Of a stretch of DNA of 64,000 bases, positions 62,358 through 64,000 are shown one piece after another. The notes beneath the pieces were generated by a model that was given only the letters and a program-made list of their open reading frames with translations, was not told the origin of the DNA and searched no databases. The DNA comes from Bdellovibrio bacteriovorus (GTDB lineage: Bacteria; Bdellovibrionota; Bdellovibrionia; Bdellovibrionales; Bdellovibrionaceae), in the NCBI RefSeq assembly GCF_002208115.1, contig NZ_CP020946.1:2728001-2792000 (forward strand), in the 5' to 3' direction. The number at the start of each line of letters is the position of its first letter. The first letter of the stretch is position 1. Position numbers and translations under genes: made by a program.

Positions 62358-62658
62358 TTCTGTTTCGGATCGGGAAACCGCCCCTGAAAATCTTCTTTAC
62401 GATTTCATCCACCCTGACAGTGGAAGCCCCCTCAGCCTCACCACAATCAACTTATACGCGGTACAAATATTGAAGCCTTCCTCAAGAGCCACACATTCAA
62501 CTTCAGGAAAGGTATCTCAGAGTAAGACAGCATGACCGCAACACTTCGCACGTACTTTCATTAACAATGAGTGATTTAGGCAGGACCTTCGCCCGGTTTG
62601 CGATGCAAACGCTTCACCTTTTGGACAGAAGACCGAAGAGCCCCTAAGGAGTATCAAT
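62358..62658. other. long 5' region before the 380-aa secreted protein gene
   Basis: About 300 bases with no gene. It contains a 6-bp inverted repeat GTTTGC GAT GCAAAC (62596-62610) that could be an operator or small hairpin. No clear -10/-35 pair stood out. Confidence 0.4.
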
Positions 62659-63801
62659 TTGAATTTATTGAGTCGAGCACTGCGCATCACTGTAGCCCTG
62701 ATTCTGAGCGGAAGCTCAGCGCTGGCCGATATTCCTCAAGAGCTGCAGGATGTGGTCTTCTCTGGAGACCTGAATGCCCGCTCCTCGGTTGATTTCCGCG
62801 GCAAAGCCAAAAACCTGGTGTCCGTGGTTCCCAAAGATTCTGAAGGCACCGTTTTGGAAACCCGCAAACTGAAGCGCACCGGTTCGTATGGTGTCAAGGT
62901 CCGCATCACAAAAGTGGGCGGCGGTAAAACTAAAACCAAAGAAGGCGATGAGGTCTGGGTTTATTTCTCTCAGAAAGATCCATGGCTGGCCTTTAAAGAC
63001 AAAGACGGTTCCGAGGTGCAGGATCCTGAAGTTGCACTGACTTCCCGTGCGATTCGCGATGGGGAAGGCATGCCGGTGGAAGGAACTGAAGCCCGCCCGA
63101 CTCTGCCGACCAAAGAAAGTGTCAAAGCCAATCAGATGCCGGAAGTGGATCCGAACCTGGCCAAGAACAAAGATCCTCGTCAAACCGAGGGTGGCTTTAT
63201 CACGACTTGTAAAGACTGCTCCACGACCAAACCCAGTGAAACTGCACAACGCAATCTGCAGAACCTGGATGACGTCCGCAAAGAAGTCAGCCGGTCTTCA
63301 AGCACGTCGATTCCCAAGAACCCTGCGGCCGGCAAGTGGTCCGATGATCCAATGATCATGGGTTATTCTGAAGGCAAAGAAGTCAAAAACACCATTCGTT
63401 ACGGGATGAGAAACAAACGCTCCCGTTCTACAAGTTACTGTTACCGCTATGTCAAACGTGCCCTTATGGGTGGTGACATGATTGATCGTTATCCACCTGG
63501 AGGCCATGCCCGCGATGCGGTCCGTGACCTTAAAGCCCAGGGCATGATCAATCTGATGGACAATCCCAAGTACCGCAACATGATCAAAAGTCCTGCGGAT
63601 GTTCCAAAAGGCGCAGTGATCGTCTATCATAATGGTACCAAAGAATCCGGTGACGTTCAGATCAAGACGGACTGGGGTGATAACGGTGGATTTGTCAGTG
63701 ATTTCTATTCCAACAATTCATTCCTAAGCTCTCCTAAAGCGCGTCGTTACGCGAAACAGGGTAAGCCGTACCGAATGATCGGCGTGATGATCAAACCGTA
63801 A
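62659..63801 (+). CDS. secreted protein with possible CHAP/NlpC-like C-terminal domain
   Basis: About 380 aa. TTG 62659 is preferred because AAGGAG stands seven to eight bases before it and a signal peptide ('LRITVALILSGSSALA') follows. The N-terminal part resembles an SH3-like fold ('VVFSGDLNARSSVDF', 'GSYGVKVRITKV', 'GDEVWVYFSQKDPWLAF'). A disordered linker with 'CKDC' follows. The C-terminal 130 residues have 'SYCYRYVKRALMGGDMID', 'HARDAVRDL', and 'VPKGAVIVYHNGTKESGDVQIKT', the layout of CHAP/NlpC peptidoglycan hydrolases. The catalytic His of the usual GH(V/I) motif is not evident (reads GDVQI), so activity is unsure. Confidence 0.62.
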   Translation: MNLLSRALRITVALILSGSSALADIPQELQDVVFSGDLNARSSVDFRGKAKNLVSVVPKDSEGTVLETRKLKRTGSYGVKVRITKVGGGKTKTKEGDEVWVYFSQKDPWLAFKDKDGSEVQDPEVALTSRAIRDGEGMPVEGTEARPTLPTKESVKANQMPEVDPNLAKNKDPRQTEGGFITTCKDCSTTKPSETAQRNLQNLDDVRKEVSRSSSTSIPKNPAAGKWSDDPMIMGYSEGKEVKNTIRYGMRNKRSRSTSYCYRYVKRALMGGDMIDRYPPGGHARDAVRDLKAQGMINLMDNPKYRNMIKSPADVPKGAVIVYHNGTKESGDVQIKTDWGDNGGFVSDFYSNNSFLSSPKARRYAKQGKPYRMIGVMIKP

Positions 63802-63815
63802 GAAGGGAAAGTACA

Positions 63816-64000
63816 ATGAGAAAATTCGCACTTATTGCCATCCTTTGTTCCTTCTGCGCAGCCCCTGCAATGGCGGCTGATGCGGTGACTGCTGAAGTGT
63901 CAAAACTGCAGGCTTTGAAGCTTGAAACCGTCAAAACAGCGGACGAAAACACCAAACTGACTGAAGCCGACATGAAGGCGCAGGATGAAGTGTTTGAGGC
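63816..64000 (+). CDS. secreted protein, N-terminal part (cut by window end)
   Basis: ATG 63816, 14 bases after the previous stop, with AAGGGAA upstream. About 61 residues are visible: a signal peptide ('FALIAILCSFCAAPAMA') and a hydrophilic start ('ADAVTAEVSKLQALKLETVKTADENTKLTEAD') likely helical. It continues beyond the window; function cannot be judged. Likely one operon with the preceding secreted protein. Confidence 0.7.
   Translation, partial: MRKFALIAILCSFCAAPAMAADAVTAEVSKLQALKLETVKTADENTKLTEADMKAQDEVFE

Overview
The window looks like chromosome of a Bdellovibrio-type predatory bacterium (Bdellovibrionota), most likely Bdellovibrio bacteriovorus or a close relative. This is inference from overall protein character, intermediate GC, frequent GTG/TTG starts and many secreted or outer-membrane proteins of unknown function next to standard housekeeping genes; no rRNA gene is present to confirm it. 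Both strands are densely coded. I found no tRNA, rRNA, CRISPR array, prophage or insertion-sequence transposase.

Layout. 0.1-6.7 kb: lytic transglycosylase, a GT-C membrane glycosyltransferase and a divergent small glycosyltransferase, a YheT-type hydrolase, a DUF3465 protein and greB. 6.8-12.1 kb: a tight three-gene unit of a FecR-domain protein, a protein with a fibronectin-like N-terminus and C-terminal beta-barrel, and a sensor-HAMP-class III adenylate cyclase; I consider it the best candidate for an undescribed envelope-to-cAMP signalling system. 12.1-14.8 kb: three lipoprotein or secreted genes with G-run ribosome-binding sites. 14.9-17.8 kb: a ZrgA-like metal uptake operon whose permease is frameshifted by a 13-bp tandem duplication. 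17.9-25.5 kb: hisS, lgt, several outer-membrane proteins and an RNA m5C methyltransferase. 25.6-28.5 kb: nrdR, nusB, two unknowns and a PEP-synthase regulatory kinase/phosphotransferase, followed by a GC-rich structured element. 28.7-34.5 kb: mostly secreted proteins, including two HExxH metallopeptidases. 34.6-43.1 kb: chemoreceptor, LysR regulator, an inactive/active M16 peptidase pair, fliL and an L,D-transpeptidase that may be translated from a leaderless mRNA. 43.1-49.7 kb: iron-type binding protein, a rhomboid/HIT/unknown/SppA operon and rpsA. 49.9-64 kb: a secreted alpha/alpha-toroid (terpene-cyclase-like) protein, two family-3 binding proteins, cmk, hisC, a degenerate hydantoinase A/B pair, msrA, ilvA, asnS, and a secreted protein followed by a gene cut by the window edge.

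Two places need care before use as reference. The permease at about 15.9 kb is disrupted by a 13-bp duplication. At 54.75-54.87 kb a 51-bp segment is repeated around a 23-bp insert ending in the synthetic Tn5 mosaic-end sequence, which points to a transposase-library artefact or engineered DNA rather than natural sequence. Several intergenic palindromes and repeats (20.0-20.2 kb, 28.5 kb, 52.8-52.9 kb) look like dispersed repeat elements; copy number could not be tested from one window.
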